Shown here piece after piece: positions 34,411-43,198 of a stretch of DNA of 56,048 nucleotides. Every line of letters starts with the position of its first letter. Position 1 is the first letter of the stretch. The stretch is from Nitrospirae bacterium MYbin6 (GTDB taxonomy: Bacteria; Nitrospirota; Thermodesulfovibrionia; Thermodesulfovibrionales; Magnetobacteriaceae). Under the pieces are notes generated by a model. That model was not told the DNA's origin. It did no database searches and saw only the letters and a list, made by a program, of their open reading frames with translations. The translations under genes and the position numbers were made by a program. The DNA is taken from contig PEAC01000010.1 in assembly GCA_002753305.1 (NCBI GenBank), positions 1 through 56,048 on the forward strand, read 5' to 3'.

Positions 34411-35403
34411 ATGAAGATATTCCTGGATTTTGAAAAACCCATAGAAGAGCTTGAACTTAAAATTGAAGAGCTGAGGCAGCTTCGCGGCACAAATGGCAAT
34501 GGCCCAGACGACGAGATAGCGGCCCTTGAGCAGCGGCTCATGGAGCTTAGAAAGGAGATATTCCTTGGACTGAACCCATGGCAGAAGTGCCTGCTGGCCA
34601 GACACCCTGAGCGCCCCTATACGCTTGACTACATTGAGAGGATAACGAGTGAGTTCGTCGAGCTTCACGGCGACAGAAGATATGCCGATGACCCGGCAAT
34701 AATAGCCGGCTTTGGCGTAATTGAAAATACCGCTATGATGATTGCCGGACATCAGAAGGGCAGAGGCACGAAAAACCGTATTATGAGAAACTTTGGGCAG
34801 CCCCATCCGGAGGGCTACAGAAAGGCCCTGCGCGTAATGAAACTGGCCGAGCGCTTTAACCTCCCCATAATAACATTTGTCGACACACCGGGCGCGTTTC
34901 CCGGCATTGGGGCAGAGGAGCGGGGGCAATCCGAGGCAATTGCGACGAATCTGATGGAGATATTCTCCATAACCGTCCCCATTATATCAATAGTTATTGG
35001 AGAGGGTGGAAGCGGCGGGGCACTGGCCCTGAGTGTAGCAGACAGGCTTGTGATGCTTGAGCACTCGGTGTATTCAGTCATCTCACCGGAGGGCTGCACG
35101 GCGATACTCTGGAGTTCAGAGCGTAGCTCGAACCAGGAGGATTTTTCGCGCGCGGCATCGGCCCTTAAGTTAACCGCCTCAGACTTGCTTGGCTTTGGCG
35201 TAATTGACGCAATTATAGAGGAACCCCGTGGCGGCGCCCACAGAGACCCGGCAGAGGCCGCCGCTAACGTTAAAAAATATATCATCGGGGCGATTGAAGC
35301 CCTCAGGGGAATGCCCACCCATGAGCTGCTTGAGGCAAGGCATCAAAAATTCAGAAACATCGGCGTCTACGCCGAGACCTCCGGCCAGGTATTTCAGCGC
35401 TGA
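34411..35403 (+). CDS. accA: acetyl-CoA carboxylase carboxyltransferase alpha subunit
   Basis: 330 residues, full length. AccA with AccD moves the carboxyl group from carboxybiotin to acetyl-CoA, making malonyl-CoA for fatty-acid synthesis. Landmarks: the coiled N-terminus (LDFEKPIEELELKIEELR), RPYTLDYIERITSEFVELHG, GHQKGRGTK, FVDTPGAFPGIGAEERGQSE and VIGEGGSGGALALSVADRL. It follows dnaE by 13 bases and precedes the ygbA-like gene by five, so the three probably share a transcript. Its product supplies acyl chains for the lipid A and sphingolipid genes nearby, an indirect link. Confidence 0.97.
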   Translation: MKIFLDFEKPIEELELKIEELRQLRGTNGNGPDDEIAALEQRLMELRKEIFLGLNPWQKCLLARHPERPYTLDYIERITSEFVELHGDRRYADDPAIIAGFGVIENTAMMIAGHQKGRGTKNRIMRNFGQPHPEGYRKALRVMKLAERFNLPIITFVDTPGAFPGIGAEERGQSEAIATNLMEIFSITVPIISIVIGEGGSGGALALSVADRLVMLEHSVYSVISPEGCTAILWSSERSSNQEDFSRAASALKLTASDLLGFGVIDAIIEEPRGGAHRDPAEAAANVKKYIIGAIEALRGMPTHELLEARHQKFRNIGVYAETSGQVFQR

Positions 35404-35408
35404 GACAG

Positions 35409-35747
35409 ATGTTCAGTAAAAACAGGATAGAGTTCGAGAAGAAGACCGTAACGAAAATGATTCAATTTTACTGCAAAAAGCTCCATCATCCGAAAGACTC
35501 CCCATTTTGCCCGGAATGTGCCGGCCTCCTTGAGTATTCCCACAGACGCCTCGATAAGTGCGTATATCAAAACGACAAGCCTGCGTGCTCAAAGTGTACG
35601 ATACACTGCTATAAACCAGACAGGAGGCAGCAAATCAGGGATGTAATGAGATACTCTCAACCGCGGTTGCTGCTGAGAAGGCCACACCTGGTCATCCTGC
35701 ACGCCATTGAGGGCCTGTTTAACAGAAAAGGTAAAAAGTCGACATAG
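35409..35747 (+). CDS. ygbA: YgbA-like 'nitrous oxide-stimulated promoter' family protein
   Basis: 112 residues with many cysteines: FYCKKLHH, SPFCPECAGLLEY, DKCVYQNDKPACSKCTIHCYKP, then RDVMRYSQPRLLLRRPHL, the layout of the YgbA family. In Escherichia coli ygbA is under NsrR control and helps recovery from nitrosative stress; the Cys set suggests a metal or iron-sulfur site. It begins five bases after accA. In a genome carrying an NO-producing nitrite reductase a nitrosative-stress protein makes sense, but there is no NsrR-type site visible in front of it because it is inside an operon. Confidence 0.85.
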   Translation: MFSKNRIEFEKKTVTKMIQFYCKKLHHPKDSPFCPECAGLLEYSHRRLDKCVYQNDKPACSKCTIHCYKPDRRQQIRDVMRYSQPRLLLRRPHLVILHAIEGLFNRKGKKST

Positions 35748-35802
35748 CGAATTGCCTCTGCCAAGCCCTTAATGAATCGGTCATTTCTATTTTGCTATCG
35801 CA

Positions 35803-37266
35803 GTGTTGGCCTTCGCTCTTGACAGTCTCATGCCCGATAGATTATCGTTTTCACAAGACGTGATTGACCTGCTCGTAAGAAACTATATGTTTATATTAAT
35901 ATCGAGGGTCTTGAGGATAGGCACTGGGTTTCTGTTGCTCTTTGGCCTTGCCAGAAGCCTTGGTGTCGACGGCTTTGGCAACTTCATCTTTATAGTGAAT
36001 CTGACGGCAAGCGTTATGAGCGTGGCGTTTTATGGGATCGGGCAGACGCTGGTGCGCGAGGTATCAGGCGATAAAGGCAGGGCGGCCATCTACATCGGCA
36101 TCGCCTTTAAGCTGCGCGGATATTTTACTGTTGCCGCCTTTATGGCCCTTCTTCTTACCGCCTTTATAATGAAGGTCGACAGGATTATGTTCATCGCCAT
36201 TTTAATTGCCGCGCTGTCCGAGATATTTCGAGCATTTTCGGACTTGGCCAAGGATGTCTTCAGGGCCTATGAGAAGATGCACTATGAGATGTTTCTTACA
36301 ACGATTTACTCGGCCCTCGTCCTGGCCAGCGTCTCCGTGCTGATATTTCTCAAAAGCGGATATACGTACGTCATCGCCGCCATGTGTGCCGCCAACGCAG
36401 CTCAACTCCTTATCAGCGTCAGAATAATGGCCGGGAAGTTTACGCGCCCGGCGCGTACGCTGCCAAAAGACCTGTTTAAGGTCTTCGTTGTAAACTCGTT
36501 CACCCTGGGCGTAGGCGTCCTGTTTGCACAGCTGCTTGCCCGTGTACCGGCGCTGTTTTTAAAGGAATACAAAGGGGCCGCCGATGTCGCGTTCTTCGAG
36601 ACCGGACACGGACTAATCATTCAGACCCTTATACTTAGCGAAATATTTGTTACCGTATTCCTGCCCCGGCTGTCCGTCTTAGCCTCAGAGAACGACTTCG
36701 GGAAGATTAAAACCACCGGCAGAAAGCTCTTTAAGTTTTTCCTCCTGTTCTCGGTAAACGTATCCATCATATTTTTTGTCTTTTCGGACGAGCTTGTCCG
36801 CCTGCTATACGGCGCGAAGTATGCGCAGTCGGGCGGTGTGCTGAGGGTGTTGTCATTTGCGGTGGCTTTTTTATTTATCACAAATTTCGTACATATATTT
36901 CTCATATCGTTAAAAATGCAGAAGGAGTTTGTCCTGTGTAATCTTGTGCCGTTTATATTTGTATGCGTAACGATGGTTTATACCGTACCCGCATATGGAT
37001 TTATGGGGGCGGCGGTCTCCGGGCTTTCGGCATATCTGGTGAGCTTTGCGTTGTCTTGTTATATCATGCACAGGGAGATTTTTAAACTTCCGGTTTCCGG
37101 GATAATTAAAGTATTTATGGCGGCGCTTTTTGTTATAATAGGGGTGGAGGCGATTGAGGGCGTGTGGCTCTCAGCAAGGGTTGCCGCCGTTGAAGCCGCG
37201 TTTATATTATTGATAGGAGGATTGGGCATTCATAAAAGATACCGCTATGAGACTAAATTTAAATAA
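35803..37266 (+). CDS. lipid-linked oligosaccharide flippase (Wzx/MATE-like)
   Basis: 487 residues with about 12-14 membrane segments, e.g. MFILISRVLRIGTGFLLLFG, YFTVAAFMALLLTAFIM and the conserved DGFGNFIFIVNLTA and YGIGQTLVREVSG of the polysaccharide-biosynthesis flippase family. Start uncertain: GTG 35803 as given, or ATG 35830 (nine codons later); neither has a good Shine-Dalgarno. Such proteins move undecaprenyl- or other lipid-linked glycans across the inner membrane. An LpxL-like acyltransferase and a B12-radical SAM protein follow in the same direction, suggesting a dedicated envelope-lipid pathway rather than a classical O-antigen cluster, since no glycosyltransferase is present. Confidence 0.82.
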   Translation: MLAFALDSLMPDRLSFSQDVIDLLVRNYMFILISRVLRIGTGFLLLFGLARSLGVDGFGNFIFIVNLTASVMSVAFYGIGQTLVREVSGDKGRAAIYIGIAFKLRGYFTVAAFMALLLTAFIMKVDRIMFIAILIAALSEIFRAFSDLAKDVFRAYEKMHYEMFLTTIYSALVLASVSVLIFLKSGYTYVIAAMCAANAAQLLISVRIMAGKFTRPARTLPKDLFKVFVVNSFTLGVGVLFAQLLARVPALFLKEYKGAADVAFFETGHGLIIQTLILSEIFVTVFLPRLSVLASENDFGKIKTTGRKLFKFFLLFSVNVSIIFFVFSDELVRLLYGAKYAQSGGVLRVLSFAVAFLFITNFVHIFLISLKMQKEFVLCNLVPFIFVCVTMVYTVPAYGFMGAAVSGLSAYLVSFALSCYIMHREIFKLPVSGIIKVFMAALFVIIGVEAIEGVWLSARVAAVEAAFILLIGGLGIHKRYRYETKFK

Positions 37267-37307
37267 AAGAGGCCGGGGGCCGCAATAACGATGCCCACCC
37301 TTAATAT

Positions 37308-38342
37308 ATGAGGATATTGATAGCGCTTGTAAAGAGTGCGGCGAAGTTTTTTTATTTTTATCCCGTCAGATACATTGTGCGGTTGCTGCCTGTAAGTGTT
37401 GCCTACGCCACAGGAAGGCTGATGGGGGGAGCATCCTTTTACTTCAGAGGCAGAAAGAGAAAGGCCGTTGAAAACGAAGCGCGGCTGCTTTTTCCCGGTG
37501 CCTCTGATAATGACATCCAATCAATGGTAAAAATGACATTTACAAACCTGTTCCAAAAAGAGATTGAGACGTTTCTTTATCCTGAAATGAATGAAAAAAA
37601 TATCTCCGGCATCATAGAGATACAAGGCATGCAATATCTTAACGAGGCTATCGCCACAGGCAAGGGCACGATGCTGTTGTTTGCCCACTTTGGGGCAAAC
37701 CAGATGGTCATGCCGGCCATCGGATACAGGGACTATAAGATGAGCCAGTTAAGCGCCCCCGCCACCGTGTGGACAGAGATCCTGGGCAAGGAGCAAAACC
37801 TCATAGAGAGAAAGACGATGGAGATAAAGTGGCGGTGTGAGCAGTCCCTGCCGGTGAGGCACATCAACATATTCGGCTCGTTAAAGGAGGCCTTCCTGTG
37901 CCTGAGAAGGAACGAGATACTTGGCGTTGCCATAGACGGCGGCGGGGGGAAGGAGCGCAAGGCCGTTGAATTTCTTGGCAGGACGGCGCTTTTCTCAACA
38001 GGTTCAGCCGAGATAGCGCTGCGCACGGGCTGTATTGTTCTGCCAACCTTTGTTGTGAGAAACGCTAAGGGCTACAACACAATGATAATTGAAAAACCGA
38101 TCCCCCATCCTGATACAAAGATTTACAAACGAAACAGAGAGCTGGCAATCGCCGACCTTATACGCGCGTTCGTTGAACGCCTGGAGCCGTATGTGTTAAG
38201 ATACCCGTGCCACTACCTGGATTTTCTCTCACTGCGTACGTTTATGGCAGGGCTTGGAGACCCGGGGTTTTTCGTAGAAGGACACGAGGCCGCCCGGATG
38301 GTTAATATTAATAATTTATTATATGAAAAAAAGGTGGGTTAA
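37308..38342 (+). CDS. LpxL/HtrB-like lysophospholipid acyltransferase with altered active site
   Basis: 344 residues of the lipid A biosynthesis acyltransferase family. An N-terminal membrane-associated helix (YPVRYIVRLLPVSVAYATG) precedes the acyltransferase core. The usual HX4(D/E) dyad reads H127-FGAN-Q132 (LLFAHFGANQMV), so the acidic residue is replaced by Gln; the later substrate loop GVAIDGGGGKERKAVEFLGR with TGSAEIALRTG is retained. It may acylate lipid A or another glycolipid, or have lost catalysis. It lies 41 bases after the flippase and its stop abuts the next ATG. Family is clear, activity is not. Confidence 0.8.
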   Translation: MRILIALVKSAAKFFYFYPVRYIVRLLPVSVAYATGRLMGGASFYFRGRKRKAVENEARLLFPGASDNDIQSMVKMTFTNLFQKEIETFLYPEMNEKNISGIIEIQGMQYLNEAIATGKGTMLLFAHFGANQMVMPAIGYRDYKMSQLSAPATVWTEILGKEQNLIERKTMEIKWRCEQSLPVRHINIFGSLKEAFLCLRRNEILGVAIDGGGGKERKAVEFLGRTALFSTGSAEIALRTGCIVLPTFVVRNAKGYNTMIIEKPIPHPDTKIYKRNRELAIADLIRAFVERLEPYVLRYPCHYLDFLSLRTFMAGLGDPGFFVEGHEAARMVNINNLLYEKKVG

Positions 38343-39866
38343 ATGAGGATATTACTGATAAGGCCGCCATATACGCGCCTGAAGGGAGCGGGGCAGGCCC
38401 CATATTTTCCACTGGGCCTGGGCTACATAACCTCCGTACTAAGGGAAAACGGTTACGAGGCAAACCTGTACCACGCCGAAAACCCGCAAATAGGGGACGA
38501 ATCCCTGATCCCCGACGCCGACATCGGCTTTGACCTGCGCTCTAAGACTTATAGAAGATACCTTGATGCCATAAGCAACGACTCACATTATGTGTGGGAA
38601 GAGGTCAGAGAGACACTAAGAACATATAAGCCCGGCATTGTGGGCATATCGCTGCTCTCGGTAGAGGTGGCCTCGGCCCTTAAGATAAGCAAACTCTGCA
38701 AGGAATACAGGAAAGACTGCCATGTCCTGTGGGGGGGGCTGCATCCGAGTTTTATGCCGGAGGAATGCCTGAAAAACGAGGAGGTCGACTTCGTAATCAG
38801 AGGAGAGGGCGAATATGCCACGCTGGAGCTATGTGATGCGCTGAAAAACGGAGGGCAGTTCTCCGCAATACAAGGCCTTTCATTTAAAGAAAAAGGTGGC
38901 AAAGTTGTGCATAATCCGATGAGAGACGCCATAGCGGAGATAGACAGGATACCGTTTCCAGCGCGAGAGGCGGTCTTGTACCCCGAGTCGTTCGATTTTA
39001 AGTCCCTCGGCAGCATGATTGTATCAAGGGGATGCCCGTTTCGCTGCACGTTCTGTTCGTCGCGCAATTTCTGGGACAAGAAGGTGCGCCTGCGCACCCC
39101 GGAAAATGTAATAGCAGAGATCTCTGCGTTAAAAGAAAGATTTGGCACCCGTTATATAATGTTCTGGGACGATTCCTTTACCATTAACCGGAAGGTTATT
39201 GAGCGCTACTGCATGTCCATAATAGAATCCGGCCTGAAGATAAGCTGGAAGACGGCAACGAGGGCAGATTTAATTGACGAGGAAATCCTCGATTTGATGA
39301 AAAAGGCCGGCTGCGTGAAGCTGGAGATAGGTGTTGAAAGCGGCAGCGAGAGGATAAAAAAGCTGATAAACAAGGATGTCTCAAATGAGCAGATAAAACG
39401 GGCGTTTGACCTGATTCAGAAAAAGGGAATCGGCGTAGGCGGGTTTTTTATGGCCGGGTTCCCGGATGAGACGATAGAGGACCTGACGGATACGTTTAAT
39501 CTGATGAAGGAGCTGAGGGCCGGGGAGCTGGCCTTTAACATATTTGACCCGATGCCGGGGAGTTCAGAGTATGACAAGTGTATAGAGATGGGCCTTGTTA
39601 AACCGGCCCCGGACTGGAACACATTCCCCTTCTGGCCGGATGCCTACTACGTAAAGAACATAAAACGGGAAGATTTCGACGAATACGTAAATACCATAGC
39701 CCACTGGCTATATAACTACAACAACACGTTATCGGTAAGATTCAAGCGAAGCAAACAGTACCTGCTCTTCATGCTGAAAAACGACCCGGCGTTTTTAATG
39801 TCTAAAATAATGGCGTTTATCACCAGAAGGAGAAAGGTACATAAGCTAAAGTCAACGGCAGAGTGA
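38343..39866 (+). CDS. B12-binding radical SAM protein (class B-like)
   Basis: 507 residues. N-terminal cobalamin-binding domain (residues about 1-170: LLIRPPYTRLKGAGQAPYF, PLGLGYITSVL, VGISLLSVEVASAL, WGGLHPSFMPEE) followed by a radical SAM barrel with SRGCPFRCTFCSSRNFWDK as the cluster motif and EIGVESGSERI further on. Such enzymes often do methylations or ring formations, including on hopanoids, lipids and tetrapyrroles. Its ATG follows the acyltransferase stop without a gap, so the pair is likely coupled and the substrate could be a membrane lipid. No methyltransferase-specific C-terminal domain is recognised. Confidence 0.87.
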   Translation: MRILLIRPPYTRLKGAGQAPYFPLGLGYITSVLRENGYEANLYHAENPQIGDESLIPDADIGFDLRSKTYRRYLDAISNDSHYVWEEVRETLRTYKPGIVGISLLSVEVASALKISKLCKEYRKDCHVLWGGLHPSFMPEECLKNEEVDFVIRGEGEYATLELCDALKNGGQFSAIQGLSFKEKGGKVVHNPMRDAIAEIDRIPFPAREAVLYPESFDFKSLGSMIVSRGCPFRCTFCSSRNFWDKKVRLRTPENVIAEISALKERFGTRYIMFWDDSFTINRKVIERYCMSIIESGLKISWKTATRADLIDEEILDLMKKAGCVKLEIGVESGSERIKKLINKDVSNEQIKRAFDLIQKKGIGVGGFFMAGFPDETIEDLTDTFNLMKELRAGELAFNIFDPMPGSSEYDKCIEMGLVKPAPDWNTFPFWPDAYYVKNIKREDFDEYVNTIAHWLYNYNNTLSVRFKRSKQYLLFMLKNDPAFLMSKIMAFITRRRKVHKLKSTAE

Positions 39867-40009
39867 TTAGAATAGCTGTGAGGAGTTAATCAGCCGTCTG
39901 CAAGATCTGATGTTGGCATAGTTTTTGACATACCAGGAGTTTCGCCAGAGTGCGCACAGACTTCACTTCACGCGCTTTTTTTATTTGTTTAATTATCTGT
40001 TAAATATGT

Positions 40010-40015
40010 TATAAT
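40010..40015 (+). promoter_or_regulatory. candidate -10 element before the oxidoreductase beta gene
   Basis: A perfect TATAAT 52 bases upstream of the ATG at 40067. The -35 region is AT-rich without a clear hexamer. The 200-base gap before this gene separates it from the preceding B12-radical SAM gene. Confidence 0.25.
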
Positions 40016-40066
40016 CTGGATAAGAGTATAGTATGCGCGAAGAGGGATTAGTCCCAAACAGAGGGT

Positions 40067-40813
40067 ATGCGAATGGAAAAGGTATTTACACGGCCACAAA
40101 GCCTCACTGATACGCCGTTTCGGTTCTGTCCGGGTTGCGGGCACAGCATCGTGCACAGGATGATTGCCGAGGTCATCGACGAGCTTGGCATCAGGGAGCG
40201 CGTCATTGGGATTGCCCCGGTGGGTTGTGCCGTATTTGCCTATGATTATTTTAATTTCGATGTCATAGAGTGCGCCCACGGCAGGCCTCCCGCCGTTGCC
40301 ACTGCCCTTAAGAGGGTACATCCTGACGCTATTGTGTTTTCGTACCAGGGCGACGGCGATTTGGCCGCTATCGGTACTGCCGAAATTATACATACAGCAA
40401 ACAGGGGCGAAAATCTCTCGATATTTTTTATTAACAACGCCACATACGGCATGACCGGCGGGCAGATGGCCCCTACTACGATTCTGAAGCAGCAGACAAC
40501 TACGTCCCCTAAGGGCAAGTCCGCAAAGAACGAAGGTTATCCGCTTAAGGTATCCGAATTGATTGCTACCATAGATGGGGCGGCCTTCGTGGCGCGCTCC
40601 TCTGTTCAGGATATTAAACATGTCCTGGTCACACGGAAACTGATAAAAAAGGTATTTGAAAACCAGTTGGAAAACAGAGGATTCAGCTTTCTTGAGATCC
40701 TGTCGCCGTGTCCTACGGACTGGCATTATACGCCGGCGGATTCGATGAAATGGATTAAAAATGAGATGATGGCCGTTTATAAAGACGGAATAATAAAAGA
40801 TTTATACGGATAA
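40067..40813 (+). CDS. 2-oxoacid:ferredoxin oxidoreductase, beta (TPP-binding) subunit
   Basis: 248 residues. The Cys pair FRFCPGCGHS begins the domain, and the thiamine diphosphate and Mg2+ motif is FSYQGDGDLAAIGT through FFINNATYGMTGGQMAPTT. These are the features of KorB/VorB/PorB-type beta subunits, which decarboxylate 2-oxoacids and pass electrons to ferredoxin. The gamma subunit follows directly, but no alpha subunit and no ferredoxin-like delta subunit are encoded in the 200 bases upstream or elsewhere in the window. The 2-oxoacid (oxoglutarate, branched-chain or pyruvate) cannot be decided. Confidence 0.88.
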   Translation: MRMEKVFTRPQSLTDTPFRFCPGCGHSIVHRMIAEVIDELGIRERVIGIAPVGCAVFAYDYFNFDVIECAHGRPPAVATALKRVHPDAIVFSYQGDGDLAAIGTAEIIHTANRGENLSIFFINNATYGMTGGQMAPTTILKQQTTTSPKGKSAKNEGYPLKVSELIATIDGAAFVARSSVQDIKHVLVTRKLIKKVFENQLENRGFSFLEILSPCPTDWHYTPADSMKWIKNEMMAVYKDGIIKDLYG

Positions 40814-41383
40814 GTGGAAACAAGGATTTTAATAGGAGGCTCCGGTGGGCAAGGCATCCTTTTCATGGGAAAGGTAATAGCCAATGCCGCTATGATGGAT
40901 GGAAAGGAGGTAACCTGGTTTCCGTCCTATGGGGCAGAGATGCGATGCGGCACAGCTAATTGCACGGTTGTAATATCGGATGAGCGCATTGGCTCACCGG
41001 TGTTTAAACACGCCGACATACTTGTAGTGTTTACGGAGGCATCTTTGAATAAGTTCACGCCGCGGCTTGATAAAGACGGTTACCTGTTTTATGACTCATC
41101 GCTGATGACCAGCGACAATAAATATAACGGCGCTATCGGCATAAATGTAACCTCAATGGCAACTGAACTTGGCAACACCAAAGTTGCAAACATGATTATG
41201 CTTGGGGCTGTGGCAGCCGTTACCGGCCTTATTGGAAAGGAAGACCTGCTCGGCGCCATTGAAAGCGATATGTCCGAGTGTATGCTCAAGGCCCTGCCTA
41301 TAAATATACGCGCCATACTAAAGGGATATGAAATAGTTGAAAATCAGAAAGACAGTTATCGGCGACATCGGGTATGTACATAA
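40814..41383 (+). CDS. 2-oxoacid:ferredoxin oxidoreductase, gamma subunit
   Basis: 189 residues of the gamma family: RILIGGSGGQGILFMGKVIA at the start, then VTWFPSYGAEMRCGTANCTVVISD and, near the end, VANMIMLGAVAAVTGL. The GTG start touches the beta subunit stop. The gamma subunit helps close the CoA-side of the enzyme. Its last 47 bases overlap the following acetyltransferase gene in another frame, so its C-terminal tail (ENQKDSYRRHRVCT) may be non-conserved. Confidence 0.87.
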   Translation: METRILIGGSGGQGILFMGKVIANAAMMDGKEVTWFPSYGAEMRCGTANCTVVISDERIGSPVFKHADILVVFTEASLNKFTPRLDKDGYLFYDSSLMTSDNKYNGAIGINVTSMATELGNTKVANMIMLGAVAAVTGLIGKEDLLGAIESDMSECMLKALPINIRAILKGYEIVENQKDSYRRHRVCT

Positions 41384-41801
41384 ACTGATAAATGAATATG
41401 CCGCCAAAGAGGTGATGCTTCCGCGGCCGTTAAACGAGCTGTATGAAAATGTCAGGGATTACCATGTATGTGTGAGTGAGGCCGGGGAAATTGTCGCGGC
41501 GTGTGCGCTGCATGTCTTGTGGGAAGACTTGGCGGAGATAAAATCTCTGGTCGTGCGAGAGGCGGTACAAAGAATGGGGATTGGGCGCCGTCTGATTGAT
41601 TGTTGCAAGGAGGAGGCCATAGGGTTGGGCTTACAGAATGTGTTTGCGCTGACATATGTCAAGGATTTTTTCTTACGCTTAGGGTTTAAGGAGATAGACA
41701 AGGCATCGCTGCCCCAGAAGATCTGGGGAGATTGCATACGATGTTCCAAATTCCCAGGCTGTGACGAACAGGCGGTGATTATAAATGTTAAAAATGGATG
41801 A
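41337..41801 (+). CDS. short GNAT acetyltransferase, ArgA-like N-acetylglutamate synthase
   Basis: 154 residues. TTG start at 41337 with AAGGGA about ten bases upstream, overlapping the gamma subunit gene by 47 bases. The GNAT fold is clear: acetyl-CoA loop VQRMGIGRRLIDCC, followed by NVFALTYVKDFFLRLGFKEID. The C-terminus has the Cys pair CIRCSKFPGC typical of short, stand-alone N-acetylglutamate synthases in anaerobes, which make the first intermediate of arginine synthesis. Its end overlaps the start of the next gene by 17 bases. Confidence 0.75.
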   Translation: MKIRKTVIGDIGYVHKLINEYAAKEVMLPRPLNELYENVRDYHVCVSEAGEIVAACALHVLWEDLAEIKSLVVREAVQRMGIGRRLIDCCKEEAIGLGLQNVFALTYVKDFFLRLGFKEIDKASLPQKIWGDCIRCSKFPGCDEQAVIINVKNG

Positions 41802-43185
41802 TCAAAAAGCAATTGCTGCCACAGTCGATGTCTCAGTCCTGTACGTCGAGGATGACGACAAGGTCAGAGAGGGGCTGCTCAGGTTTCTTACACGGCGCTT
41901 TAAGACGGTCTACACAGCAAGGGACGGTCAGGAGGGCCTATCGATTTTTACAGTCAAAATGCCCGATATCGTCATAACTGATATAAAAATGCCGCTTATG
42001 GACGGCATTGAGATGATAAAGCAGATTAAACAAATCAACCCGGACACCCCTATTGTGGTAACGACCGCATTTACCGAGGTATCCTATCTGATACAGGCCA
42101 TTGAACTCAGGGTTGACGCCTATATAAAAAAACCAATAAATAAGGATGACTTGTTTGATTCGATATCTAAGATCTTAAAGTGTGTAACGAGAAGTAAAAC
42201 AGATGATACGCTGCTAAGAAATAACGAACTCCTCAGACAGATAAGCGCCTTCCCGGTTGATGCCATAATAATGGCAGACGAAGCCGGCAAGGTATATTTT
42301 TGGAACAAGGGCGCTCAACGGCTCTTCGGATACACAGAAGAGGAGGCGCTCGAAATGGACATTCACACCTTAGTTGCGCCTCCAGGCCGCCGCGACAAGG
42401 CCGATGAAGGATTCTTCGGCAAATCCGGCATAGGGGCTGTTTTGGGCAAGACGACAGAGGTGGTTGCGCGGCGAAAAAGCGGCACAGAGTTTCCGGTTGA
42501 ACTGTCACTTTCCACCTTGAGATATGGTGATAAGTGGTATGCCCTCGGCACTGCCAGAGATGCCGCGCCAAAAAGGCAGACCCAATTACCGCTACAAGAA
42601 CGCCACGAGCAGTTGAAGAGAATGCTTACTGCAACCGTTGAGGCAATTGGCCTTGCCCTCACGGGCAGAGATCCCTTCACGGCAAACCATCAGTGCCGCG
42701 TGGCCAGGCTTTCCGAGGCAATTGTGGCCGAGATGGACCTGTCCGAGGACGTTATATTCAGGATAAAGATAGCCGCCATGCTTCATGACATTGGGAAACT
42801 GCGCGTGCCATCAGAGATTCTTACGAAACCGGCAGGACTTACAGAGGTTGAGCGTGCCCTTGTAAAGACGCACTCAATGGCAGGCTATGAAATGTTGAAA
42901 AAAATCGATTTCACATTCCCGCTTGCCGATATTATCTTACAGCACCACGAAAAACACAACGGTTCAGGCTATCCTTTAGGCCTCAACGGCAGGAATATCC
43001 TTGTCGAGGCCAGGGTATTGAATGTGGCCGATGTAGTTGAGGCGATGTCTTCGCCCAGGCCCTATCGCCCTTCCCTTGGGCTTGAGATGGCCCTCGGGGA
43101 AATTGCCGCTCAGAAAGGGATTCTCTACGACCCCGATGTCGTGGAGGCTTGTCTGAGTGTATTTGAGAAGGATTACAGGTTTTAA
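41785..43185 (+). CDS. response regulator with PAS and HD-GYP output (c-di-GMP phosphodiesterase)
   Basis: 466 residues (an ATG three codons later is also possible). REC domain about 12-130 with SVLYVEDDDKVRE, phosphoacceptor in IVITDIKMPLMDG and KKPINK; PAS about 150-260 (IIMADEAGKVYFWNKGAQRLF); HD-GYP about 275-460 with MLHDIGKLRVPSEI, ILQHHEKHNGSGYPLGL. HD-GYP enzymes hydrolyse c-di-GMP, so this links phosphorelay and redox or ligand sensing to motility. A bacteriohemerythrin follows 13 bases later in the same direction and may act in the same response. The kinase is not adjacent. Confidence 0.92.
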   Translation: MLKMDDQKAIAATVDVSVLYVEDDDKVREGLLRFLTRRFKTVYTARDGQEGLSIFTVKMPDIVITDIKMPLMDGIEMIKQIKQINPDTPIVVTTAFTEVSYLIQAIELRVDAYIKKPINKDDLFDSISKILKCVTRSKTDDTLLRNNELLRQISAFPVDAIIMADEAGKVYFWNKGAQRLFGYTEEEALEMDIHTLVAPPGRRDKADEGFFGKSGIGAVLGKTTEVVARRKSGTEFPVELSLSTLRYGDKWYALGTARDAAPKRQTQLPLQERHEQLKRMLTATVEAIGLALTGRDPFTANHQCRVARLSEAIVAEMDLSEDVIFRIKIAAMLHDIGKLRVPSEILTKPAGLTEVERALVKTHSMAGYEMLKKIDFTFPLADIILQHHEKHNGSGYPLGLNGRNILVEARVLNVADVVEAMSSPRPYRPSLGLEMALGEIAAQKGILYDPDVVEACLSVFEKDYRF

Positions 43186-43198
43186 GAGGAGATTTGTT

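Noticed and set aside
39867..40066. Remnant of an oxidoreductase alpha subunit
   Set aside because: Frames in this 200-base gap show no similarity to the alpha family; only a -10-like element is visible.
39989..40726. Long open frame antisense to the oxidoreductase beta gene
   Set aside because: It is a shadow of a clearly conserved gene; its translation has no recognisable domain and no ribosome-binding site.
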